11,700 nt of DNA from Smittium mucronatum (GCA_001953115.1 LSSL01000623.1:1-11700); one strand, 5' to 3'; numbered from the stretch's first letter, positions 1 through 7,570 are shown. The notes: generated by a model not told the origin, from the letters alone. Made by a program: numbers and translations.

Positions 1-250
1 CGTTTGGGTAGGAGCCTAATTTTATTAATCCTGTTAGAAGTAGGCTCTGGCTAGGAGCTCAATAGCTTCAATGAACAACAGTTCATTGAAAAAGAGCTTA
101 ATTCATGACTGCACGTAACCTCAGTCATCCAGCCTACTTGAAGCAATGCCAGGGTGGGTCTTTCGGTTGGTAGATTGAACCCTTTTCCCGTAGGTACGCA
201 GCCGGTAGTCCGGCAGAGGAGCTTATTGTAGTTAGGATAATAGTCTTTTC
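1..250 (+). ncRNA. Structured RNA gene, 3' part; RNase MRP RNA-like candidate
   Basis: This G+C-rich island sits in very A+T-rich DNA and has no sustained reading frame. Several perfect helices are visible: 38-46 with 131-139 (9 bp) closes a junction holding a hairpin 67-76/81-90 (10 bp, loop AACA) on an outer stem 56-60/94-98, and a second hairpin 105-111/122-128 (7 bp). Further 3' come GGGT/ACCC (156-159/179-182) and GCCGG-TAGT-CCGGC (201-214). The order TACGCAG (195-201), hairpin, GGAGCTTATT (218-227), short tail, T-run matches the 3' end of vertebrate RNase MRP RNA as I remember it (TACGCAG, hairpin, GGGGCTCATT, the CR-V strand of helix P4). RNase MRP is a nucleolar RNP that processes pre-rRNA. 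The pairing CR-I strand is not in the window, so the gene would begin to the left. RNase P RNA or an unknown pol III RNA are alternatives. The noncoding-RNA call is firmer than the family name. Confidence 0.42.
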
Positions 251-272
251 TATACGACTTTTTCTTTTTTTC
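246..272 (+). terminator. RNA polymerase III-type T-run terminators
   Basis: Three T-runs (four T at 246-249, five at 259-263, eight at 265-272) directly follow the structured RNA island. A run of four or more T on the coding strand is the standard pol III stop, and several in a row would act as backups. T-runs are common throughout this A+T-rich DNA, so the support comes from position rather than from the motif alone. Confidence 0.35.
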
Positions 273-702
273 ATATTTTTTTAGTATAGTTTTTAATGAC
301 GTTATCTTACAATAAAATTCCGTGATACAAAAAAAATAGACTAATCACAGAAATGTAAAACCTGAAAAAAAAAAAAAGATATCATATATATATTGGATAG
401 AGAATAATAAATAGTTTATGTAAATCAATTATCCAATTAATTAATGAAAATTCAACAAATAAAAATCAATTACCTATAAGAATGGTAATATATATATAAT
501 ATTCTATTTTTTAGAACCACTTATACACAAGTTCACTGATATCGAAACACTTTATGGACTATCCAATATAATATATACAAGGAGAAAGATATAAAAAAAT
601 TGGCCGAAACCATATGCAATAAAAAGATATCTTCATAATACAGAAGTGCGACATCAAAGAGAAAATAAAAATAGACATGAAAATTAGCAAGAGGACAGAA
701 AC

Positions 703-735
703 ATGGAGAAAAAATAAAGAATCTTTTTTCTCCAT
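703..735. repeat. Perfect 12 bp inverted repeat (hairpin)
   Basis: ATGGAG plus six A (703-714) is the exact reverse complement of six T plus CTCCAT (724-735), with a 9-base loop. Half of each arm is homopolymer, and a 12 bp inverted repeat is only marginally unexpected at this base composition. The flanks do not extend the stem, so a microRNA-length precursor is not supported. Confidence 0.6.
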
Positions 736-865
736 CGAATCAGGCTAAACGGTTAATTTTAATATTATCCAACAAAATCATCCGTTATGTCTCTGATATA
801 AGTTTACTTTGATAACATTACTTAATTATTTTTGATTTTTATTTCTCAATAATAATAACTATATA

Positions 866-883
866 ATATATATATATATATAT
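866..883. repeat. (AT)9 microsatellite
   Basis: Nine uninterrupted AT dinucleotides, likely length-variable between individuals. Confidence 0.9.
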
Positions 884-1876
884 GTAAATTTTGAAATTTT
901 ATTTCTTATCATATAAAATAACAGCAATCTACCAATTTCCTGCCAATTTGATCAGGAATTTTTTTCTTAATCAAGATATGCACTGGAAGCTTCCACAGGA
1001 AATCTCTTATCACGAATAACTTCTCTTTTTTTAAACTTATTTAAAAAGCAGCTTGTGCTGAAATGAAGACATTATGTCATCCGGGTGATCTCTCTCGATT
1101 CTTCAAAAAACAATCCCATTTTTTTCTTTATTGTTAAAATTATTTTTTTTGAGTTTTTTTTATAATTGAAAATTTATCCAATTTTTATATTTCATATATC
1201 ATATCAAGAATTATACTAGATCTTATTAGAGACTTATCAATTTTTTTTTTTGCCAATCTCATATTTTATTTGATTTTTTTCAAAATATAACCTGTATTAC
1301 TTTCATTATAAAATTTTTATAATACATTTTACACACATTACACAATTTAAAAATAATATCGAATATCCCAAAAAAATTAAAACTTTAAATGTAGTTTCTT
1401 TTCCTCAGAGTAAATCTCTCTTTTTCATTTTCGAAAAAAATACTTAAATGAAGAAAAAACCTATTTTTTTGTTATATGTTTGAGCCTTAGAGTTTTTCTC
1501 TTATGCAAATTTTATTTGAATAATCATTTAATCAAGTTAAGTTTGAAGTTTAAAAAAGATTCTCAGTGGATATTCTTGGAATTTATTGGGTAAAATCATA
1601 TCACGAAAAAAAAGAACCTGTGAACTAAAAATGTGCGTGAAGTTAAACAATCGTGAATTTTAAACGCGTATCAATCGATTAATATCTGAACTTGGAAATT
1701 TTAAATTAGGCTAACAACGCAATTGAGGCTTTCAAAGGTGTTTTAGGCTCGATTTTGGATATGATTTAATATAAAAAAAATAGCTTCAAGTATTTAAAAT
1801 GTTTTAAAAATCGTTAAAATAATTGGTTATAATGTTTAAAATCCAATAATAATGTTATAATAGGTTTATTTTTTAC

Positions 1877-1964
1877 TAAACGCGTTTTATTGAATATTTT
1901 AGATTTATTTGAAAACAAGCCTCATTTTCAAATAAGTGTAAATTTTTCAATTAAAAGCGATTTA
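1877..1964. repeat. Palindrome nested in left arm
   Basis: The left arm is itself palindromic around about 1920: TAAACGCGTTTTATTGAA on one side, a decayed counterpart TTCAATTAAAAGCGATTTA on the other, and a TTTATTTGAAAA/TTTTCAAATAA stem near the centre. The outer MluI-type core ACGCGT is intact only on the left side here; the right-hand counterpart has changed to AAGCGA. Confidence 0.6.
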
Positions 1965-2781
1965 TTCAAAATGAATTCTTTATTTCAAATAATCAAATTT
2001 AATAAATTTATAATAGGGTTATAATTATTTTTAAATTTTGAATCGAATTTGGTCAATAGTTCCGAATTAGAATTTAAAATCATCTGATTAAAAATACATT
2101 TTTTTCGTATACATTGGCGGAGAAAAAATGATAAGAATATGCAATTTCGATATTTTAATATAGGTTATAAGAGTCTAATTCTCGTAAGCTTTATGACTAA
2201 AATAAAACTAAAAAATAAAATTTTATTTCGAATACGTTTTAAAATCAAATTTGTATATAAAAATATGAAGATACTCTGATTTCAGCTAAAATTTTGGGAC
2301 AATTAAATAGGGTTTTTATAGAAAAATATCCTTGTTTTTGTTTTATTTTTTGAAAAAAATGGGTTGAATCTTTTATTCAGTAGTTCATGAAACTGTTTAT
2401 ATGAATAAAAATTATGAAAGAACTAATAAAAAATGATATAAATTTGTATTTTTTGTTATCGGAAAGTTACGCTTTTAGGTTTCAAATTGCTGGCGAGAAA
2501 ATTTGTAAGGCATACACAATTGTAATGATTATATTGATTTATATATAATAAATTATTACTTTATTTCTTATTGCACACAGCAATTTCTTTTTAATAACCA
2601 GATAAATTTAAATATCTAAATAAAACAATCAAAATTTTATTTTGATAAAAGAAGTAATTAATTTAAGAAATTCCATATTTTTGTTAGTTGGAGTTAGTTT
2701 TGATAAAATTTATGAAAATGGATGGAAAGTCATTATAAAGTTAATAAATTTGATAATTTGAAAAAAAGCATTCGCTTTGAA

Positions 2782-2869
2782 TAAAACGCGTTTAATTCAA
2801 AATTTTGCGCTTATTTGAAAGTGAGGCATATTTTCAAATAAATCTAAAATATTCAATAAAACGCGTTTA
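2782..2869. repeat. Palindrome nested in right arm
   Basis: This is the counterpart of the left-arm palindrome and the better preserved of the two. AAAACGCGTTTA occurs at both ends, in TAAAACGCGTTTAATTCAA on the left and ATTCAATAAAACGCGTTTA on the right, and TTATTTGAAA pairs with TTTCAAATAA around the centre near 2825. Because each arm holds a palindrome, the element can fold either as one long hairpin or as two separate cruciforms. Confidence 0.65.
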
Positions 2870-3000
2870 GTAAAAAATAAACCTATTATAACATTATTAG
2901 TGGAATTTAAACATTACAACCAATTATTGTAAAGATTTTTAAAACATTTGAAATACTTGGAGCTATTTTGTTTTATATTAAATTATATCCAATATCGAGC

Positions 3001-3018
3001 CTTTAACACCTTTAACAC
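3001..3018. repeat. Two tandem copies of CTTTAACAC
   Basis: A 9 bp unit is repeated exactly twice in the right arm of the long inverted repeat. The matching place in the left arm (about 1735-1746) has a single copy, so the duplication happened after the arms separated. Confidence 0.8.
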
Positions 3019-3357
3019 CTTTGAAGGCCTCAATCGCGTTGGTATTCTAATTACATTTCGTCTACTTTCTAGTGAATTATAATAAGATAATGAGCTATAC
3101 ATATAAATGTGATATTCTTTTCAAGACCACAATTATTTCATTGATCAAGCCATTGGCTAAATACGAGTTTATTTACTACTAGGCCGACATAAGTGGGAAA
3201 ACACACTAACTCCAACAGTCTTTCGAGAACTTCCAATTGAAGATTATTTTTATAATTGAAAATTCTTGAGCTCGCAGTAGAATTATATGATAATTTAAGG
3301 ATATATTTCCAAATTAAGAAGTTAGTAAGAGTTCAATAGAGAAGTGCCTGCTCTTGA

Positions 3358-3520
3358 CCCTTTCAGGGCCGATAGTACAAAAATGGCATTAATTTTTTTT
3401 TTCAGTGTTATCATTGAATTAATAATATTTGTATATTATTGAATAACGCAATAAATTGGGCCAATTGAAAATTTTAATCACACAGATAGGAATGAGGAAC
3501 AAATTCGGGCCCAGAAAGGT
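3358..3520. mobile_element. piggyBac-type MITE candidate, 163 bp
   Basis: The left end CCCTTTCAGGGCCGA (3358-3372) is matched inverted by the right end TCGGGCCCAGAAAGGT (3505-3520), differing at the outermost base, one internal base and one inserted C. The right end is followed by TTAA (3521-3524); the left end is preceded by TTGA (3354-3357), one change from TTAA. CCC-type inverted termini inside a TTAA duplication are the known hallmark of the piggyBac superfamily. At 163 bp with no coding frame it could only be a nonautonomous copy. The decayed left target site and outermost right base suggest an old, immobile insertion. Chance pairing is possible, but both ends are G+C-rich islands in A+T-rich DNA, which makes it less likely. 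Confidence 0.5.
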
Positions 3521-4059
3521 TTAAGGAGAATGTCCCAAATCTGTAAAATTTGATAAAAATGATTCTTATTCGCCTATAAAACCGAATCTCGAAATATAAT
3601 TGGCCTTTTTCATAGATGGAATTTACAATGAGAAAATAATCTCGACATCCTGAATTTGATTCAAAAATTATAAGTATTATACATATTTAATTATGTTTTT
3701 TGAACAAAAGCGTTTTTTAGACTCTGATATATTGGATAATAATTATGATTTTTTTTCTATTGGACATTTATCAATCTTATAAGCCCAAGATTTATCAAAT
3801 AAGGTTTTTGGATGGGAAGTTGGATTTATACATTGTTTCTACTATTTTTTTTCTTTCAAACTTATAATGTTTTATACCTTTTTAACTAATATAATTTAAA
3901 TCAAACTAAAGCTACTGTCATTGTATTAATAAAAATTATTTTAAAAAAAACTCGATTGTGGATAATAAAAGTTCAGACCAATTGATTTAATTTACAAAAA
4001 AAAAGTATTAGTAATCACAGAATAAATAAACGAGAAAAAAGGAGAAGGTATCCAGTCTA

Positions 4060-4080
4060 AACGCCTTCGCGTTATTTTTT
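4060..4080 (+). other. Short hairpin followed by T-run
   Basis: AACGC-CTTC-GCGTT (4060-4073) forms a 5 bp stem with a four-base loop and is followed by A and a run of seven T. In bacteria this would be a terminator; here it could mark the 3' end of a small pol III transcript, but no promoter boxes or RNA were recognised upstream. Probably incidental. Confidence 0.25.
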
Positions 4081-4169
4081 TATGTACGAAAAACTGAATT
4101 ATACAATATTATTAATTTTTATCGGCACTACTTTGTATTGTATGGATAGCACTAACTCTAATAGGTCTA

Positions 4170-4187
4170 TTTTTTTAATTAAAAAAA
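4170..4187. repeat. Perfect A/T palindrome, 18 bp
   Basis: Seven T, then AATT, then seven A. It is self-complementary, but since it consists of homopolymer tracts it carries little information. It may be a rigid, nucleosome-disfavouring tract. Confidence 0.7.
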
Positions 4188-4245
4188 TTAATTTCTAAAT
4201 TATAGGAAATCATAAGACAATTCAGAGAAAGGAGTATAAGAACAT

Positions 4246-4288
4246 AATTTCCATCTTAGGTAACCTAATGAAATATGGGGATGGAATT
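4246..4288. repeat. Nested inverted repeat
   Basis: AATTTCCATC (4246-4255) pairs with GATGGAATT (4280-4288) apart from one extra T, and immediately inside lies TTAGGT-A-ACCTAA (4256-4268). The two stems share the same left side but not the same centre. No function is apparent. Confidence 0.5.
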
Positions 4289-5504
4289 GAAGCGTATAAA
4301 AGAAATACCAATTTAAAGACCAAAATAAATACCCGATTATTAACTATCAGTTTGCTTAGTTTCATTATTCAACTATTTAAAGTTAAATACTGAATAGTGA
4401 AATCTTATATTAACCAACAATATAAAATTATACATACTTGGCTATTATCTAATCATTTTTACTTTTTTCCATAATAAAACAGAATAACAAAATAGTAAAC
4501 TAATAGAAAATTTTAATTCAATACGTGAGCTGCTGAGTTAAATATAAAGTAATAATGGGGATATAATCTCTATTTGGTATCGGTTATTGTAATGGATAAT
4601 ATACTAATTAAATTTATTGATATGAAATCAGGGTTATTTCTTAATTAAATGGCTAACAGAAAAGGCTTTTTGGAAAATTCTCGGTGTCATGGATTTTTTC
4701 GAGCTACTATTGATAAAAAAAGAGGAACTTAGTGAAAAACTCACTAAATCACTTTTGCGGGCTGTGAAATATGCATTTCATTGGAAATTTAACACCTTAG
4801 CATGTTTGAAACTGATCAAATAAATTAATATGGAGCCATAAGATGTTAATTTTGATGCACGGAGCAATATCGATGAATTCACCATAATCAATAAAACGAT
4901 TAAAAGTTGGAACCTGAATTTTTAATTATAAAATATACTATTTAATTTTTAGAAGATTCGCGAAAGTTTGGGAAAATAGTTAGGCGTTTCATGTTGAGAA
5001 TATTTTATATATTCAATTATTGGCCATAATAATGATTTTTTGGAAGGGTATTGGTCAAATGTTTTTCGAAAATTCAAGGGAGTATTTATTTTTATGATTA
5101 AAATATGATAATAATTGGCTATATTCGTGTATAGGGGGGTGGAGTGGCATATTTTTTTGATTATTCTAGTTGTTAACAAATAAATTATGTAAATCCCACA
5201 TCATATTGGATAGGATGTGGTTTATTTTGTTAGAGATGAAGTTTGTAACTAAAAAAAGCATTAGATGGAGGCTGTACTAATAAAGTATTAACAATCCCAG
5301 TATACTTTGATGTAATTTCTATAAATAAATTTGAGTGAGTGAAGGAGGAATATCATAGTTTTTATTAAACAATTACAACACATCAAGTTGTTAAATATAA
5401 ATGTTGGAAGAAAAATATGCCAGAAAAATAAAACGGCAATAAATAAAATTCATAAATATATTACATTCTTTGGTGTTTTATTGTATACCACACCAAAAAA
5501 ATCA

Positions 5505-5725
5505 ATTCTTAAAGGATTGATCAATAATAAAGGATAACCAAATTACATTAAAAAAGCAATCAATGTGTTAAATTTACGCAAGATTCATCAAAAAATCAGC
5601 AAGACAGGAATAATTTTTTCATTGTTTTTCAATTGGTGTTTTTAAAAGATATGCTTGGATGGCTTAACACATTGTTTTAGTCATTGCCCAATTGGTGTAT
5701 TTATGAAAAGTATTATTGGAGGAAG
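5505..5725. repeat. Decayed inverted repeat with internal direct repeats
   Basis: The core pair CAATGTGTTAA (5561-5571) and TTAACACATTG (5664-5674) is exact. Weaker similarity with indels extends outward to CAATAATA/TATTATTG and inward toward a centre near 5617. Within the right half CAATTGGTGT occurs twice, exactly 59 bp apart (5630-5639 and 5689-5698). ACACCAAA (5490-5497) and TTTGGTGT (5469-5476) add further related motifs just outside. This looks like the remnant of a small palindromic element, but no clean termini or target duplication can be defined. Confidence 0.4.
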
Positions 5726-5744
5726 TATATAAAATTTACAAATT

Positions 5745-6890
5745 ACAGGGCATCACGCGTAAGGATAACTATTCCCGGGTTCCAAATTAGGAGAAAAAAA
5801 AGCAAAGTAAGCTAGCTGGTTTGGCTATTATACACATTTCTTTTTCGAATTTTTATAATGTAGTTTTTCGTGACATTTAATTGCGAATAAAATTTCGGGA
5901 AAAATAATTTAAAATATCAGCTTGTTTAGTATCTGGGCAATAAACCCACAAACTTTTTTTGAACGGATGCCATTAAAAAAATACATTTTTGCAAAGGCTC
6001 ATTTTTGTCCAATAATAACAACTAAATATTATCTATTTTATTAAGGAAACATATTTTATTATATAGTGTTAATTTAACATTGATTAGAGGCAATATTAGC
6101 CACAACGAGAGTTAAAATTTCCTGTAGTTGGACTTTCATACAGATCATACCAGCTTTAGAAATTAATTTTGTCGCTTCAGCTTAAGCAATACACATGTAT
6201 TGGCTTTCAAAATACAGCTTATGTATAAAGTATTTCAATGACTTGTCAAAGAATCGCAAACTCCTTGGTCAGTCATAGGCTTTTCAGGCTCTTAGGACTG
6301 ATTGTTCACTAATTGAATGATAGCTTATTAATTGGAGTCTATATTGTATTGTGAGCGAGATATAGACAATGACTGGCGGCATTTCTATTTATGGGTTGTA
6401 TAATATAAATCTCTATAAGTTCTAATTTAAAATTTATTTCCACGACTCAACGAATAATATACTTCCAAATAATAGTGAGGGGTGTATTTGGGTTATAAAA
6501 TGAATTGACTTATTAACCAATGGAAATTCGTATGAAGTCTAATCTAAAAACATAGAAAGTGCTATGCTAAAATAACAGATATTGTTCGGATCTGGCGTCA
6601 AAAGATTTAATATCTAGTATAATCAGTAAAATCAAAATGAAAGTAACATTAATTTATAATTATTCTATTGGTTGTAATTAAATAAAAGAAGATAAAAACA
6701 GTCGAAGTGTGCTCTTTGGATTTTTTATTTTTCGTGTTAAATTATTCTGTTGGATACAACGCGAAAATAATTAAAGAAGCCAACCAAAATTAATTGATAA
6801 ATTAACTAAAATATTTTTTAAATTCTCAAAAACTCGAAGTTTATTAATCTTTAAAAGGTACAAGTTTCGCCCACATTTATTAAAATTCGT
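5745..6890. other. Gene-free region upstream of the H1-like gene
   Basis: No gene was recognised. A mildly G+C-richer patch at about 5750-5830 (GGGCATCACGCGTAAGG, then CCCGGG) lies in a 44-codon open stretch with no known motif. GTCTATAT/ATATAGAC (6337-6344/6360-6367) and CAATACA/TGTATTG (6187-6202) are short hairpins of the kind expected by chance. The distal promoter of the downstream gene could lie here; an inverted CCAAT box (ATTGG, 6667-6671) is the only recognisable candidate. Confidence 0.5.
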
Positions 6891-6896
6891 AAAAAA

Positions 6897-6904
6897 TATA
6901 TATT
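6897..6904 (+). promoter_or_regulatory. Possible TATA box of the H1-like gene
   Basis: TATATATT lies about 160 bp upstream of the start codon and would place transcription initiation near 6925-6940, next to a pyrimidine-rich stretch. A second candidate, TATAATAT (7030-7037), is so close to the ATG that it would leave almost no leader. Such motifs are frequent in this DNA, so the assignment is weak. Confidence 0.2.
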
Positions 6905-6977
6905 CCGTCATTCTTTTAAATTTTTTTAACATTGCATCCCTTTCTTAACACTCTTAAAATACTAAATAATTAAGGTA

Positions 6978-6988
6978 TTTTTTTTTAG
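6978..6988 (+). promoter_or_regulatory. Possible 3' splice site (T9-AG) in the 5' leader
   Basis: Nine T followed by AG, then GC, 75 bp before the ATG, has the form of a spliceosomal acceptor. It could end an intron in the 5' untranslated region, or accept a spliced leader if the organism trans-splices. No convincing donor or branch point was identified upstream. Confidence 0.2.
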
Positions 6989-7062
6989 GCAATTTTCATA
7001 ATCCTAAATGTTAATTTGATTTTTGATCTTATAATATCTGTAAATATTATTTAAAAAATTAG

Positions 7063-7497
7063 ATGGCAGCTGATAAAGTACAAACTGATTCTACCAACGC
7101 TAGGCGGTCCTCAAGACCACGCACTGAAACCAAACAGGGTTACGTTCCTGAAATGATCAAGCGTACAATTAAAAAGTCGCGCTCTTCTAAGAGGAAAACC
7201 ACTTCTGTTGAAAAGCCAGAAAAGAAGGCCGTTAAAAAGACTAAGAAGGCTGCCACGAAGAAGGTTGTAAGCAAATTGGTTTCTGAACTCGGTCCCAAGA
7301 AGGCTAAAGTTGCCAAACTTGTTAAACCCAAGACTGTCAAGAAATCTATGCCCGCAAAAAAGTCCGTCACTCCCTTGAGCTCTCCAAAGAAAACAAAAAA
7401 GCCCGCAGTTACCGCAGCTAAGAAGTCTCTCAAACCATCTAAAGCCGCGTCTACCAAGGCCAAGACCGTTTCCAGGCCAAGAGCTATCAAGGCCTAA
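7063..7497 (+). CDS. Lysine-rich histone H1-like chromatin protein
   Basis: The gene encodes 144 residues, about 26% lysine (38 K, 9 R, only 7 acidic), with Ala, Ser, Thr, Val and Pro filling the rest; no Cys, Trp, Phe or His. This is the composition of the H1 C-terminal tail, which binds linker DNA in the nucleus and compacts chromatin. SPKK (107-110) is a classic minor-groove and kinase-target motif. ARRSSRPR (13-20) and a C-terminal SRPR (137-140) are arginine-rich patches. YVPEMIKRTIKKSRSSKR (27-44) faintly recalls the first helix of the H1 winged helix, but the rest of that about 75-residue domain is missing, so it may be a tail-only H1, a sperm-type basic protein or another nuclear basic protein. 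The frame is intact from ATG to TAA with no intron. It is far richer in G+C than its surroundings and prefers AAG for Lys, a sign of real coding selection. The two overlapping minus-strand frames are shadows. Confidence is high for a real gene and moderate for its class. Confidence 0.85.
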   Translation: MAADKVQTDSTNARRSSRPRTETKQGYVPEMIKRTIKKSRSSKRKTTSVEKPEKKAVKKTKKAATKKVVSKLVSELGPKKAKVAKLVKPKTVKKSMPAKKSVTPLSSPKKTKKPAVTAAKKSLKPSKAASTKAKTVSRPRAIKA

Positions 7498-7526
7498 AGT
7501 TGCCAAAAATTCTTTGCTCACACCAA

Positions 7527-7570
7527 ATTAAATTCTGTTTCTAGTGTGTAACGAGGGGTGCTCGTGTGTA
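7527..7570 (+). terminator. Polyadenylation signal with GT-rich downstream element
   Basis: ATTAAA (7527-7532), the commonest variant of AATAAA, lies 30 bp after the stop codon. It is followed by GTGTGT (7544-7549) and a second GTGTGT (7564-7569), matching the GU-rich element recognised by cleavage factors. Cleavage would fall near 7540-7550, giving a 3' UTR of about 50 bases. Between the GT tracts ACGAG-GGGTG-CTCGT (7551-7565) can form a 5 bp hairpin. It does not match the histone mRNA 3' stem-loop (6 bp stem, four-base loop), so this message appears polyadenylated rather than replication-dependent in type. Confidence 0.5.

Larger units (their letters stand above)
273..1693. other. Gene-free A+T-rich region
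   Basis: No reading frame of note, tRNA or transposon end was recognised on either strand. It contains homopolymer runs (13 A at 365-377), an (AT)9 tract, a perfect 12 bp hairpin at 703-735 and a 12 bp palindrome TGGAAGCTTCCA at 984-995. A slightly more G+C-rich patch at about 1050-1105 holds only a 24-codon ATG frame. Nothing here has clear function. Confidence 0.6.
1694..3061. mobile_element. Long inverted-repeat (foldback/MITE-like) element, nonautonomous
   Basis: The left arm (about 1694-2014) and right arm (about 2732-3061) are imperfect reverse complements over some 320-350 bp and enclose a 717 bp spacer without a coding frame. Bases 1847-1915 and 2831-2899 match perfectly in inverted orientation for 69 bp; outside this core the arms agree at most positions but carry many substitutions and small indels. 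Homology is strong from 1714/3042 inward, where each side abuts a TA (1712-1713 and 3043-3044), as in Tc1/mariner-type insertions. Weaker similarity continues about 17-20 bp outward to GAAAT/ATTTC, so the true ends and target duplication are unsettled. Arms this long also occur in Mutator-like and foldback elements. No transposase is present, so any movement would depend on an enzyme from elsewhere. Two neighbouring copies of one repeat in opposite orientation is the main alternative. Confidence 0.75.
3525..5460. other. Gene-free A+T-rich region
   Basis: No credible coding region, RNA gene or transposon end was recognised. The longest open stretches are what chance would give. The region contains assorted short inverted repeats, the more notable ones listed separately, and an inverted pair CCACATC/GATGTGG at 5196-5220. 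Confidence 0.55.

Noticed and set aside
165..182. tRNA-like B box on the minus strand (GGGTTCAATC)
   Set aside because: No acceptor or anticodon stems, and no A box at suitable spacing; the bases pair within the larger plus-strand RNA fold instead.
984..1003. Possible heat-shock element at TGGAAGCTTCCA
   Set aside because: Only two of the required alternating GAA/TTC pentamers are in phase, and no gene lies nearby.
1062..1136. 24-codon ATG frame in a G+C-richer patch
   Set aside because: Too short, with no conserved motif and no evidence of transcription signals.
1714..3042. Assigning the long inverted repeat to Tc1/mariner from the flanking TA dinucleotides
   Set aside because: Arm similarity continues weakly beyond the TA on both sides and TA is very frequent here, so the superfamily was left open.
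3138..3332. 65-codon minus-strand open stretch without an ATG, with a leucine-rich segment
   Set aside because: Looked like a possible exon or transposase remnant, but no splice sites or family motif support it and the length is of chance grade.
4949..5179. 76-codon minus-strand open frame
   Set aside because: Composition (Ile, Tyr, Lys, Asn, Ser) mirrors the A+T-rich DNA, no motif or family is recognised, and open stretches of this length are expected by chance in the window.
6187..6367. Several 7-8 bp hairpins (for example GTCTATAT/ATATAGAC)
   Set aside because: At this base composition dozens of perfect 8 bp inverted pairs with short loops are expected by chance in the window.
7111..7521. 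Two minus-strand open frames of 116 and 136 codons opposite the H1-like gene
   Set aside because: They exist because the coding strand is rich in AAG and GCC codons, whose complements avoid stops; Leu/Phe-rich shadow translations with no known fold.
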